DNA of 64,000 nucleotides from the NCBI RefSeq assembly GCF_050315115.1, contig NZ_JBNPOJ010000005.1:65929-129928 (forward strand). Direction: 5' to 3'. Position 1 is the stretch's first letter. Every line of letters begins with the position of its first letter. This stretch comes from Peptoniphilus_A sp022767005 (GTDB lineage: Bacteria > Bacillota > Clostridia > Tissierellales > Peptoniphilaceae). This document shows, piece by piece, positions 26,343 to 36,900 of the stretch. The notes under the pieces are model-generated. The model was given only the letters and a program-made list of their open reading frames with translations, did no database searches and was not told the DNA's origin. A program made the position numbers and the translations under genes.

Positions 26343-27698
26343 ATGGATGTAAATGGAGAAAACTTAAATTCTGTTGAAAATTTAAAAATGCCTCCCCACA
26401 ATCTTGAAGCAGAGGAATCGGCGCTAGGTTCTATGATGCTTTCAAAAGAAGCAATAACTGCATCTATTGAAATTTTAAAAACAGAGGATTTTTATCAAGA
26501 TGCCCATAGAAAAATTTATGACGCAATTTTAAATATCTACAACAGAAATGAACCTGCAGATGTAATAACTATTGCAGAAGAATTGAAAAAAACTGAATCC
26601 CTAGAAGAAGTTGGAGGTATAACATATCTCGCCGACTTGTCTTCAAATGTAACAGCTGTTTCAAATATTAGATCCTACTGTGAAATTATTAAGGAAAAGG
26701 GCGTTTTGAGAGAACTAATAAATGCCTCCGATAAAATTATTTCTGCCGCTTATTCATCTGATGCAAGGGCAGACCTTATTATCGAACTTGCAGAAAAATC
26801 TGTCTTTGAAATAACTCAAGACTCAACAAAAAATGGTCTAGTGAATATTAAAAATATTGCCCTAGATTCCTTCGCTGAATTGGAAATGAAGGCACAAAAT
26901 CCAAATGCCCTCACTGGACTTACAACTGGTTTTATAGACCTTGATAGAAAAATTTCTGGACTTCAAAAGTCTGATTTAATATTACTTGCGGCGAGACCTT
27001 CCATGGGTAAAACTGCCCTTATGGTAAATATCGCAACTAATGCAGCATTAAGAGGCGGTGCATCAGTTGCCATTTTTTCCCTTGAAATGAGCAAGAACCA
27101 ACTTTTCCAAAGGATTATTTCTTCAAATGCCCATGTAGACCTTCAAAAAGTTATTAGCGGAAACTTAAATGAAGAAGAGTGGACAAAAATAATTAACACA
27201 ATGCCAATTATATCCAATCTAAAAATGGAAATTGACGACACTGCCGGCATCTCTCCTCTGGAACTAAAGGCAAAGTGTAGAAGAATGAAAATAGAAAAGG
27301 GACTGGACTTAATAGTAATCGACTACTTGCAACTTATGCAGATGAATTCTAGAGCTGAATCAAGGCAACAAGAAATTTCTGCAATATCGAGAAACTTAAA
27401 GGCAATTGCAAAGGAACTTGAAGTTCCCGTTATTGCCCTATCACAACTTTCTCGTGCACCTGAACTAAGAACAGATCACAGACCAATTTTATCTGACCTT
27501 CGTGAATCTGGTGCCATTGAACAAGATGCAGACATAGTAATGTTTTTGTATAGAGATGAATACTACACAAAGGAAGAATCTGAAAAGCCAAATATTGGCG
27601 AAGTAATCATTGCAAAACACAGAAACGGCCCTACGGGAACTGTTGAGTTGATGTTTAAAAAGGAATTTACAAAATTTTTAAATTTACAAAGAAATTAA
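26343..27698 (+). CDS. dnaB: Replicative DNA helicase
   Basis: Hexameric helicase at the replication fork (DnaC in Bacillus naming). It has 451 residues from the ATG at 26343. The N-terminal domain reads MPPHNLEAEESALGSMM; the RecA-like core has Walker A ARPSMGKTAL (about 217), IFSLEMS, Walker B DYLQLM, the arginine-finger region ALSQLSR and the C-terminal HRNGPTG. A TTG at 26334 that overlaps the rplI stop is an alternative start; the ATG is further from GGA but is the more usual choice. No intein is present. Confidence 0.95.
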   Translation: MDVNGENLNSVENLKMPPHNLEAEESALGSMMLSKEAITASIEILKTEDFYQDAHRKIYDAILNIYNRNEPADVITIAEELKKTESLEEVGGITYLADLSSNVTAVSNIRSYCEIIKEKGVLRELINASDKIISAAYSSDARADLIIELAEKSVFEITQDSTKNGLVNIKNIALDSFAELEMKAQNPNALTGLTTGFIDLDRKISGLQKSDLILLAARPSMGKTALMVNIATNAALRGGASVAIFSLEMSKNQLFQRIISSNAHVDLQKVISGNLNEEEWTKIINTMPIISNLKMEIDDTAGISPLELKAKCRRMKIEKGLDLIVIDYLQLMQMNSRAESRQQEISAISRNLKAIAKELEVPVIALSQLSRAPELRTDHRPILSDLRESGAIEQDADIVMFLYRDEYYTKEESEKPNIGEVIIAKHRNGPTGTVELMFKKEFTKFLNLQRN

Positions 27699-27699
27699 T

Positions 27700-27735
27700 A
27701 ATAAGGCTCTTGTCATTGACGAGGGCCTTATTTAT
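27700..27735 (+). terminator. Intrinsic terminator after dnaB
   Basis: AATAAGGC and GCCTTATT arms with an inner CTTGTC/GACGAG stem, then TTATC. The T-run is weak, so termination may be partial. Confidence 0.7.
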
Positions 27736-27750
27736 CTTTTCTCAATCAAA

Positions 27751-27759
27751 TGTTATAAT
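27751..27759 (+). promoter_or_regulatory. Extended -10 promoter for uppP
   Basis: TGTTATAAT, 27 bases before the ATG. It has the TGn extension; a possible -35 TTTATC lies 17 bases upstream. Confidence 0.5.
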
Positions 27760-27785
27760 AGCTTTGTCAAAAAATGGAGGTAAAT

Positions 27786-28661
27786 ATGATTTCAGACATA
27801 ATAAAAGTAATAGTCCTTGGACTCATCGAAGGGCTGACAGAATTTTTACCTGTTTCATCAACAGGTCATCTTATAATCGCAGATAGCTTTATAAAACTTG
27901 AGCCAAAGTCCTTTTCCAATGCCTTTAGCGTAATTATACAACTGGGTGCAATATTAGCAGTAGTATATCTCTACTTCTACGATATAAATCCAATTGCAAG
28001 GGGAAAACTTGTACCAGTAATTGGTGAAGAAAAATATGAAAGCTTATCCTTCAAGGAAAAATTTAAGTATAGAGATCTTGAAACAATGCGACTAATTGCA
28101 AAAATAATCATTGGATTTTTGCCCGCAGCTTTTTTTGGGTTTTTATTAGACGATTTTATCGACTCACATCTTTTTAATCCAATTACAGTTGCAATTGCAC
28201 TTATTGTCTATGGATTTATAATTATTTTTATGGAAAAAAATAATAAAAACAAGGAATTTAAATACAAAAGTTTAAATGACATTGGGCTTAAAACCGCATT
28301 ACTAATTGGCTTTTTCCAATGCCTTGCCATGGTTCCCGGCACATCTCGTTCTGCCGCAACAATTATTGGCGCAATGCTACTGGGTTGTTCAAGGACAAGC
28401 TCCGCAAAATTTTCCTTCTACCTTGCAGTGCCAACTATGCTTGGCGCAACTGCCCTTAAAATTTTAAAAATCGGATTTTCCTTCACCCCTTGGCAATGGT
28501 TTTTGATAATCCTTGGCGGACTTATTTCTTATATAGTTGCCCTTGTAGTAATTAAAAAATTCCTTGGCTATGTTCGTGAACACGACTTTATTCCCTTTGG
28601 CTATTATAGAATAGTCCTTGGAATAGTAGTTTTATGCCTTGGCTTTTTTAACATTATATAA
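27786..28661 (+). CDS. uppP: Undecaprenyl-diphosphatase (BacA/UppP type)
   Basis: Integral membrane phosphatase of 291 residues that recycles the lipid carrier of wall synthesis by converting undecaprenyl diphosphate to the monophosphate. The diagnostic motifs EGLTEFLPVSSTGHLI (about 18-33) and PGTSRSAATIIGA (about 180-192) are intact, with about eight TM helices. The start at 27786 has GGAGG six bases upstream; an ATG 12 bases earlier overlaps that site. The window also encodes a PopT-type carrier transporter and MurA, but not in the same operon. Confidence 0.96.
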   Translation: MISDIIKVIVLGLIEGLTEFLPVSSTGHLIIADSFIKLEPKSFSNAFSVIIQLGAILAVVYLYFYDINPIARGKLVPVIGEEKYESLSFKEKFKYRDLETMRLIAKIIIGFLPAAFFGFLLDDFIDSHLFNPITVAIALIVYGFIIIFMEKNNKNKEFKYKSLNDIGLKTALLIGFFQCLAMVPGTSRSAATIIGAMLLGCSRTSSAKFSFYLAVPTMLGATALKILKIGFSFTPWQWFLIILGGLISYIVALVVIKKFLGYVREHDFIPFGYYRIVLGIVVLCLGFFNII

Positions 28662-28673
28662 TTTGAGGTTATT

Positions 28674-29468
28674 ATGAAAGATTTTAATGTTGGAATAATT
28701 CAGTTGCCTGCCACTGGCGACAAAGAAAAAAACTTAAAGACAATGGAAGAATATATATCTTGCGCAAAAAATAAAGGTGCCGATGTAATATGCCTTCCAG
28801 AGATGTGGAACTGCCCCTACCAAAATTCTTACTTCACAAAATTTGCCGAAGAAGATTTTGGAAAGACTTACAAAAAAATGAGTGAAGTGGCAAGGAAAAA
28901 TAAAGTCTATTTAATTGGAGGCTCAATCCCCATTAAATCTGGCGAAAAAATTTACAATAGATCCTATGTCTTCGACAAAGAGGGCAAGGAAATTTACAGA
29001 TATTCAAAGATAAATCTCTTTGACATCGAAGGCTACAGGGAGTCTGACACAATTTCTGGCGGCAAATCTCTAGGCGTTTTTGAAACAGAATATGGCATCT
29101 TTGGCCTTGCAATTTGTTTTGATTTAAGATTTCCAGAACTCTTCCAAAGTTTCCGCGATTATGGCGCAGAAGTAATTTTCGTTCCATCAACTTTTATGAA
29201 AAAGACGGGCGAAGTTCACTTCCACCTTTTAAACAGAGCTCGTGCAGTAGACACTCAATGCTATATAATTTCTCCTGCCATAGCAAGAGATGCTAAACTT
29301 TCCAAAAATGCCTACGCACATTCCCTATGCGTATCTCCAAGTGGCGAAATAATTACAGACCTTGGCGAAGAAGAAAATATGCTTGTAATTAAAATAGAAA
29401 AGGAAAAAGTAAAGAGGGAAAGAGAAAAATTCCCACTAGAAATTTCAAGAAAAAATAGAAAATTATAA
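28674..29468 (+). CDS. Carbon-nitrogen hydrolase, Nit2/omega-amidase-like
   Basis: A cytoplasmic nitrilase-superfamily amidase of 264 residues. The catalytic triad is intact: Glu43 in CLPEMWN, Lys112 in RYSKINLFD and Cys148 in AICFDLRFPELF. The last motif is typical of Nit2/omega-amidase, which hydrolyses alpha-ketoglutaramate or ketosuccinamate. GAGGTT lies before the ATG. It follows uppP by 12 bases, so it shares that transcript, and a hairpin follows it. The substrate is inferred by family; deaminated glutathione amidase is the main alternative. Confidence 0.88.
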   Translation: MKDFNVGIIQLPATGDKEKNLKTMEEYISCAKNKGADVICLPEMWNCPYQNSYFTKFAEEDFGKTYKKMSEVARKNKVYLIGGSIPIKSGEKIYNRSYVFDKEGKEIYRYSKINLFDIEGYRESDTISGGKSLGVFETEYGIFGLAICFDLRFPELFQSFRDYGAEVIFVPSTFMKKTGEVHFHLLNRARAVDTQCYIISPAIARDAKLSKNAYAHSLCVSPSGEIITDLGEEENMLVIKIEKEKVKREREKFPLEISRKNRKL

Positions 29469-29501
29469 GGACTACCACATCGTGATAGTCCAATTTTTTT
29501 A
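29468..29501 (+). terminator. Intrinsic terminator after the Nit-type gene
   Basis: GGACTA/TAGTCC hairpin followed by AATTTTTTT. It closes the uppP transcript. Confidence 0.85.
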
Positions 29502-29526
29502 CTCTTTTTAATTTTATTTAACTCTC

Positions 29527-30168
29527 TCAAATTCCCCTAGTGTAAAGATAAAAGGAATAAATTGTAGGTATGGCTATGGCAAAAATCACAACACCAAAAA
29601 TTAAAGCCTCACTTTTAATAAAGGGATAGGCAAAAAAAGTTAATCCCATCATAATAAATGAAATTCCGCCAATTCTATGAGTTCTCCTCCAATTTTCGTC
29701 GCTATTTAAAGTCCAAGGTAGCTTAATTCCCATGGTGTAATTCCTCTTTACCTTTGGCATATAATTTCCAATGACAATAAATAAAACTCCAATTAATAGA
29801 GAAATAATAACGCCAGTGTTCACTTCTCTACCTAGTCCATATAAAATTGTTATTACATAGATTACAATCATCATAATGGGAAGGCTAATCTTAGTAATAG
29901 TCATGAGTAAATTGTTTTGCATCCTATTTTTCGGGTCATTGTCCAACATAAAGCAAAGGAAAATATTCATGGCAACTAAAATAAAGGGAACTCCTATCAT
30001 AGCCTTAAACTTTGAACCATAAGCGTCAACTTCATTATTAAAATTCCAGTGAATTGGAAGTTCCGCTGGCATTTTACTGTAAAAAACTACATTGAAAAAT
30101 ATTAAAATAATAATTGACGCAATCATGGAATAAATGCTAACACTTCCAAATTTAAACTTGTTCTTCAT
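29527..30168 (-). CDS. sdpI: SdpI-family membrane protein (DUF1648-type N-terminus)
   Basis: A polytopic protein of 213 residues with about six TM helices. The PAELPIHWNFNNEVDAYGSK loop between the first helices is the DUF1648 signature, and the repeated GNYMPKVKRNYTMGIKLPWTL segment is the SdpI signature. Bacillus SdpI confers immunity to the SDP toxin and sequesters SdpR. The gene overlaps the ArsR-type sdpR-like gene by 17 bases, the same order as in Bacillus, but no sdpABC toxin genes are seen. I infer envelope-stress or bacteriocin protection. Confidence 0.85.
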   Translation of the reverse strand: MKNKFKFGSVSIYSMIASIIILIFFNVVFYSKMPAELPIHWNFNNEVDAYGSKFKAMIGVPFILVAMNIFLCFMLDNDPKNRMQNNLLMTITKISLPIMMIVIYVITILYGLGREVNTGVIISLLIGVLFIVIGNYMPKVKRNYTMGIKLPWTLNSDENWRRTHRIGGISFIMMGLTFFAYPFIKSEALIFGVVIFAIAIPTIYSFYLYTRGI

Positions 30169-30433
30169 CTTGACCTCCTTTAAACTTCACAATCCATGTC
30201 AAAATATCTTCAAAAACTGAAGTGTTTAACTCGTAATAAATAAAATTTTTCTCCTTAGTTTCGTAAATCAAATCCTGCTCTCTTAACATTTTTAAGTGGT
30301 GAGAAATTGTAGCCTTAGTTAAATCAAAATTATCGGCTATCTCCCCCGCATTCATCCTGCCATTTTTCCTAAGCATATTTAAAATTTCAAGCCTAACAGG
30401 ATCAGATAAGGCTTTAAAAGTATTAGAAAACAT
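30152..30433 (-). CDS. sdpR: ArsR-family autorepressor (SdpR-like)
   Basis: A winged-helix regulator of 93 residues. The helix-turn-helix core is MNAGEIADNFDLTKATISHHLKMLREQDLIYETKEKN (about 27-63); there are no metal-binding cysteines of the ArsR metal sites, which agrees with the SdpR type that responds to its membrane partner. A promoter with an embedded palindrome lies upstream (30481-30508). The gene ends inside the sdpI-like gene, so the two are translated together. Confidence 0.87.
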   Translation of the reverse strand: MFSNTFKALSDPVRLEILNMLRKNGRMNAGEIADNFDLTKATISHHLKMLREQDLIYETKEKNFIYYELNTSVFEDILTWIVKFKGGQDEEQV

Positions 30434-30480
30434 AATTCACCCTCTTAAATATTTTGATAAATATCTAAATACTTAATTTT

Positions 30481-30508
30481 ATTATATGAAAATTTTCATA
30501 AAAGTCAA
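30481..30508 (-). promoter_or_regulatory. Promoter of the sdpR-sdpI pair with a palindromic spacer
   Basis: On the minus strand: -35 TTGACT, 16-base spacer, -10 TATAAT. The spacer region contains the perfect palindrome TATGAAAATTTTCATA (30485-30500), a plausible operator for the ArsR-type protein. Confidence 0.65.
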
Positions 30509-30768
30509 ATCTGTTTTGTTTTTTTCAAAATGCTTAAAGAACATCGCAGTGAAAACTATTTGTCAAAAAACCTTCTGCCAAATTATCATCGCCACTTCTC
30601 TCTACAATTAATTTAAAAAATTGAGTTAAATTAGTTTTTTTCACTATACTTATTACTCTTAGTGCATACTGTATTTTCAAACTATATTTCATGTGAAAAA
30701 ATTCTCTTAAATACAAAATTATTTTGTATAATCTCAATTAAATTAGTAAATTATTTAACAATACGTGG
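30509..30768. other. Intergenic stretch without a supported gene
   Basis: A 67-codon minus frame at 30534-30737 has no ribosome site and no family resemblance beyond a short Rrf2-like start (KYSLKIQYALRV). I see no RNA gene. It is very AT-rich and could be a decayed gene remnant. Confidence 0.4.
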
Positions 30769-30944
30769 TATAATAAAACTATCCAAAGTATCATATAATA
30801 CACATTTAAATTAAATAAATGTTGTATGGGATTTGTCCCTGTATTATAATGACATTTAAATAAAATAAAGGAGGTATCTATAAAAATAGGATTTTATCCT
30901 AAAAGTATAATGATACTTTAATTAATAATTAGAAGGAGGTATTT
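30769..30944 (+). promoter_or_regulatory. Multi-promoter leader of the giant surface-protein gene, with degenerate tandem repeats
   Basis: Four TATAAT boxes lie at 30769, 30794, 30845 and 30906; the first follows TGG. A unit of TATAAT, an AT-rich stretch, AAGGAGGTAT and a start-like codon occurs twice: at 30845-30890 the ribosome site AAGGAGGT is followed by ATA where the real copy (30933) has ATG. A third, more decayed copy begins at 30794. GGGATTTGTCCC and TAGGATTTTATCCTA hairpins separate the copies. Confidence 0.6.
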
Positions 30945-33900
30945 ATGAAAGTAAATAGGAGATGTTTGGCATTTTTTATGGCGATACTTATCTTATTGAC
31001 AAGTTTTCCTGCGAGTATCTTTGCATATACAGGCGAACCTAATTTTAAAATAGGTAATTATGACAATATAAAAAATGACAAAGCACATTATATTAACAAT
31101 GAAGATGTGGCGGTAAAGGAGTTTGACACCGACCCTACAAGTAAAGAGGAGGCAAATAAGCAGATAGCCGATCCAAATAGGGATGAAAAATACACATTAA
31201 AAGTGGGTTATGATATCGACGCAAATGGCTATAAAATTCCAAAATTTCAACCTTATATAGCTTCCATATTTAAAAATGGAACAATGCCAGTGGATAAAAC
31301 TGTTGAACTTCCAACTATAGATGGATATACTGCTCCAACTCCGAGATATGTATTCTCAAGAGAAGAGGCTAATAAATTTAAAAATTATGATAGATCTTAT
31401 ATATATAAACCGAAGGATATAGATATAAAAGTAGTCCATCTTTTTCAATCTTTAAGTGATCCTAATGTTTTTAATGATAAAAAAGAAGTTGTGAACAAAG
31501 CTAAAGTTGGAACTGAATTCACTTTTTATGCATTGAACAAAAGTGAAACACCGGGATTTTCTCCAGAGTTTTCAAGCTTGAAAGTTCAAATACCAGAAGA
31601 TACAAAAAATTTCCAAGTCGTATTTAGATATTTAAGGGACACTAATATTGTCACTTATAATACATCTGAAGGCGCTACTCAAATAAGAGCAAAGAAAATA
31701 TATTACGACCAAGAGATTCCAGCTGTAAAAGAACCTACAAAAGAAGGCGCACAATTTTTATGGTGGACTGCAGATAGTGATATCTTGAAAAAAGACGGGA
31801 CTAAAATTAAAGCTGGAGAGCATATAAAGAATACAGACATGGAAAATCTTAGAATGCCTTCCCATGACTTAGAGTTTACGGCTGTTTGGAAGGAAAACAA
31901 AGAGGCACCATACACAATTCTTTTCTATACAGAAAAATCGGACTATGAGGATTCTGCACCTTTTAAAGAAAAATACGACTATGTGGGAAGGAAAGTAGTT
32001 GATAATGGAGAAGTTGGCGCAGTTCCAGATCTTTCAGCAGTAGGTCCAGAGGGAATAAAGTTCCCAGATATTGATAAAGCCGTTACTAGTAATCCAACTG
32101 AACTTGCAAAATACTATCATAGAAATGAAAACTTAATAAAAGAAAAAAATGCAGGTGAAGATGGAAATCAAAAGCTAATTTCATCTACAGGAAAGACTGC
32201 ATTTAGTATCTACTATGATAGAGAAGTCTATGAGCTTGTATTTGAAATATCGAAAGGCACTTTTCACCCCATCATCACTAAAGACGGAGTAAGATATGAT
32301 GCGAAAACCAATCCATATACAATAAAGGCTCGCTTCAATCAATCTTTGGCAGATGCATGGCCAAGGGACAGTGAAATAGAGGGCTGGACGAGAGGATATT
32401 CCGGTCAAGGCTGGCTTATAAATTATGGTAATTTTATATATAGAGATACGCCGCCTTATAGACTTTCAGCTTCTGATTTTATAAATGCTGTAAATCAAGA
32501 GGGAAAGAGCTTTTTAAGTAGAACCGACGTTAATATTGGACCAAGGCAGATAAGTTTAGGGATTGCCCAAGGACGAGTTGGAATCAATCATCCTGTACAT
32601 GTGGATTTTTTCAAAGAAGATTTTGATGGAGTTTCTAAACTCGATTCTTCGATGTATTATTGGAAGTCAGATACCAACAGTTCCAGCTATGAGTTTCCAC
32701 TTCCTGAACTTAAGGGTTTTAAAGGAGCTTATGCTAAAAAAAGACAAATAAATTACAGAAAAGAGGATTCTTTTTGGGAAACTATAAATAATGGAAGACC
32801 TGATGGGCAAGTTCAATATGTAGACAGGCTTGGCGGCCAAAGAGCATCTACTAATGGATATTTAAAATTAGAATATACAAGAAATAAATATGATTTGACA
32901 CTACATCCAACAAAGGGCAATACTACTACAATGCAAGTTCCTTATGACAAACCGCTAAGGGATTTAGACCTAGACACAAAAAATGTTCCGGAAAGACCTC
33001 AAGGCATTCCAGATACCTATGAATTTAAGGGCTGGGCATTAGACCCCGTAGGTCAAAATTTGGTAAAGGACTCTGCACAGACTATGCCAAACTACAAGTA
33101 CGACCTATACGACCACTGGGCTGAAAAAGATGTAACCTACAATGTTACTTTCGACCCTAATGGCGGAAAATTTAGAGGCTCTGAAGACAAATATATTTTA
33201 AATGTTCCAAATAAAGAGCCGGAGAAAGTTGATCCAAAGATTGAATACACTTCAAAGGGACCTGTTGTTAAGTTAGATGAAAACCCAACTAGAGAAGGAT
33301 ATACTTTTGGGGGTTGGGAATTAGTACTTTTCAAAAAGGATGAAGAAGGCAAATTAGTTCCAGACACAAGCTACACCGATAAGTACAAGGCACCTCTAAG
33401 ATATGCGGAAAATAACCCAATAGTTGAGGACCTATATCTAAAAGCAATGTGGATTGATAATAATAGAACTTCTGCAACAGCTTATCATCACTTCTATGAC
33501 GCTCAAGGAAATGAGCTAAAGAATGAGATGAAAAAGGTGGAATACAAATATCTAGCTATAGGAAATTATGCATCAGCCATGGCTCAATACTCAAATAATG
33601 AGTGGATTTTAAGAGAAGATATGGAGCACAATGAATACTATCAAACTAAATTAATTGATAAAGACCCTGAGAAAAATATCTTCAATTTCCATTATAGACG
33701 TTTTAAAACAAGAAAATACGACATCAACTACATTGACCAAAATAATAAAAATATAGTCCCACCAGAAAAAATTGAAAATGGCAAAAAAGATTATGATGCA
33801 GTATCTTATAGAGATATTCCAGGATACAAATTGACATCAGCTCCTAATGTTGAACTTTTATTTAAATTAAATGATAAAGGTGAATTGACTGGTATTGAGG

Positions 33901-36900
33901 GCTATGGAGTAGGCGACATTATTACAGATAAAAATGGTGTAAGCTTTAAATATGAAGACATTCGTGTAATAAAGAGAAAATCAAGGGAAGCTGCAACTCC
34001 TGATGGATACCACAGAGTAATCTTTAAGGCTGACGAAGGCGGAAATGTTTCCTTGAGCACTGCGGACCAAGGCGTTAAGGAGATTATCTATGATGTAATC
34101 GACGGTCTTGAGTTTAAAAAACTTCCAAAGGTCAATGCCTTTGCCGATGATTCTGGAAATTATGAATTTGATGAGTGGAATGACGAAAGATTTTTAAATG
34201 ACATTACACCTATAAGAGATGACCACACATTTACTGCTAAATTTGTTTTGAAATCAAGTGGAAATGAAAAAATTGTGCCAAAGGGTTCTACTCCTACTGC
34301 AAAAGATTTGTTGAGTAATTATGAAGAATTGGAAAATGCGGGAGCAAGATTCTCCTTTACTCCTGTGGATACTTCATCAACTGGAGATAAGGATGTTAAG
34401 GTTACAATTATTTATCCAAGTGGCAAGACTAGCACTGTAACTGCAAAAGTAAAGGTAGTTCCAATAGTGGAAGAGGTTACAGACCCTAGTGCGGATGTTC
34501 CAGAATATTACACAAGAGTAACTTTCGATGCCACAAAAGACGGTAAACTAAATGGAACAGATGAAACTACAAAAGTTTACAATGTTTATAAAGGCACAAA
34601 TTGGAAGAAGGCAAAATATGAAGGTATTTCTATCCCTAGTGCAAATTACAAAGACGGCACAAAATCCTTTGACAAATGGAATACCCTTCCTGAAGATAAC
34701 TTTGAAGTAAAAGAGCCTTTGACAATTAAGGCAAGTTATGCTGATGTACAAACTGTAATCCCCTACGACCCGAGCGACCCAATGGGAAGACCTGATGACA
34801 GATATGTGAGATTGACTTTTGAAGGAACAAAGGGGATAAATCTTTCCGATGTCAAGTCTTACTATATTAAAAAGGATGCCGGAATAACTCTTGGAGATAA
34901 AGGTATTATTAAGCCTACTGAAAAGACGGAAATCGGATACGCCTTTAACGGTTGGGATAAGGATGATACTACACCAATAAACACTGACATCGTGGTAAAA
35001 GCTCAAGCTAAGGAATTAGAAGATACCATTGAAGTAAAAGACGGCGTAACGCAACCTGAAGGTTATGTAAAGGTAACTTTTGTTTCCGGCGACAATGGTA
35101 CAGTAAATGAAAAATCTTACTTTGTAAATCCAAATAAATATGTAACTCTTACTCCACCTGCGGATGCTGACATAAAGGCTAATACTGGCTATGAATTTTC
35201 CGCTTGGGACAAGGATGTTACACATAATCAACAATACAAAGTAGACACGAAAATAAAAGCTGTATTCTCTCCTACGGGTGCAATTTCTGAGACACCAGTT
35301 CCAGGTTATAGCAAGATAACTTTTGAAATTGAAGGCGAAGGCGGAAATATTGTAGGGCAAAATACAGTATATGTCGACCCTAATAGAAGGGTAACTCTAA
35401 AAGGACCTAAGTTAGATGTGGAAGTCGGATATTACTTTGACTCTTGGGACCCTCCTATAAATCAAACTACTTTTAGTGCAGATACTATCATAAAGGGAAG
35501 ATTCAAGGCTTATGATGATATAATTCCAGAAAAAACAGATGACGGAAGTACAAATTCAAAACCTGAGGGTTATGTTGAAGTTATATTAAATAATGGAGAC
35601 GACGGATATATTAAAGATGATTTAAACATTGTCTTCTATGTAAATCCTAAGAAGAATAAAACTTTGGGAGATATTTTAAGTAAATTTACTAATACAGAAG
35701 TAATTGCTTACACTGGATATAAGTTTGAAGGCAATTGGGATGAAAAAGCTAGTAAAGTAATTGACGGAACAGAGAAGACAATTTATGTCACTGCTGATTA
35801 CACTCCTCTTGAAAATGTAATCCCTGAAAAAGATGCAAGTGGCACTCCAAACAAAATTCCTAAGGGATATGTGGAAGTCTTCTTTGATTCTACAGATAAG
35901 GGCAATATAAAGGATTCTACAGATACAAAGAAGAAAGTTTATGTAAATCCTACTGCTGCCGTAAAACTTTCTGATTTTGCACCAAAAGTAGATGCTAATA
36001 CTGGTTATGAGTTTGCTAATTGGGCAGAAATCATAAATTATGATGTGAAATATAAGGGTGGAGAAGTAATTAAGGCAAAATACAATGAATTAAAAAATGT
36101 CTTAACAGAAGAAAAACCAGGCTATATAAAGGTAACTTTAAGTGAAGGCGATGGTGGAGAGTTTAAAACTGGAGCTACTACAACTTATTGGGTAAAACCG
36201 AATGTTGAGGTTACAATTCCACAGGCAGAAGTAAATGAAAAAACTGGAAAGAAATTCAATGGTTGGGATAAACCTCTAACTATGAATATAAGTGACGGAA
36301 AAGAAGTTAAAATCACTGCAAAATATGATGACATCGCTCCAATTATTCCTGCTGAAGGAGAAAAACCTAAGGGCTATGTTACAGTTGAATTTACAACTGA
36401 TGGCAATGGAAAACTTTCTGGAACAACTAAGTATTATGTAAATCCTAATGCAAATGTAGATTTAACTCAAAATGCAGAAGGACTTGGACTTGAACCTAAT
36501 GTAGGTTATGAAAAGGGAACTTGGGAAGGCTCCATGACTGAACCATTCACTGAAGGAATGAAGATAAAGCATGTATTTAGCAAATTAAAAGATGTTTATG
36601 CAAGTGATGAATTGACTGATAAACCTAAGGGCTATGTAATAGTTGAATTTACAACTGACGGCAATGGAACTCTTTCCGGAACAACTAAGTACTATGTAAA
36701 TCCTAATGCAAATATAAAATTAGGAACAAGAGGAGTAATTATTCCTCAATATAAGGCAAATCAAAATTATGTCTTCGACGCTTGGTTTGAACCTTTAGAT
36801 ATGGATAGTGAAATAACTGGCAACAGAAAATATGTTGCAACATTTAAGACGGACAAGGTAACATTGACTTATGTTGCGGATGCAGACAATCCTCAAAGTG

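Noticed and set aside
30534..30737. 67-codon minus-strand frame before the surface-protein gene
   Set aside because: No ribosome site, no family likeness beyond a few residues, and AT-rich random-like composition.
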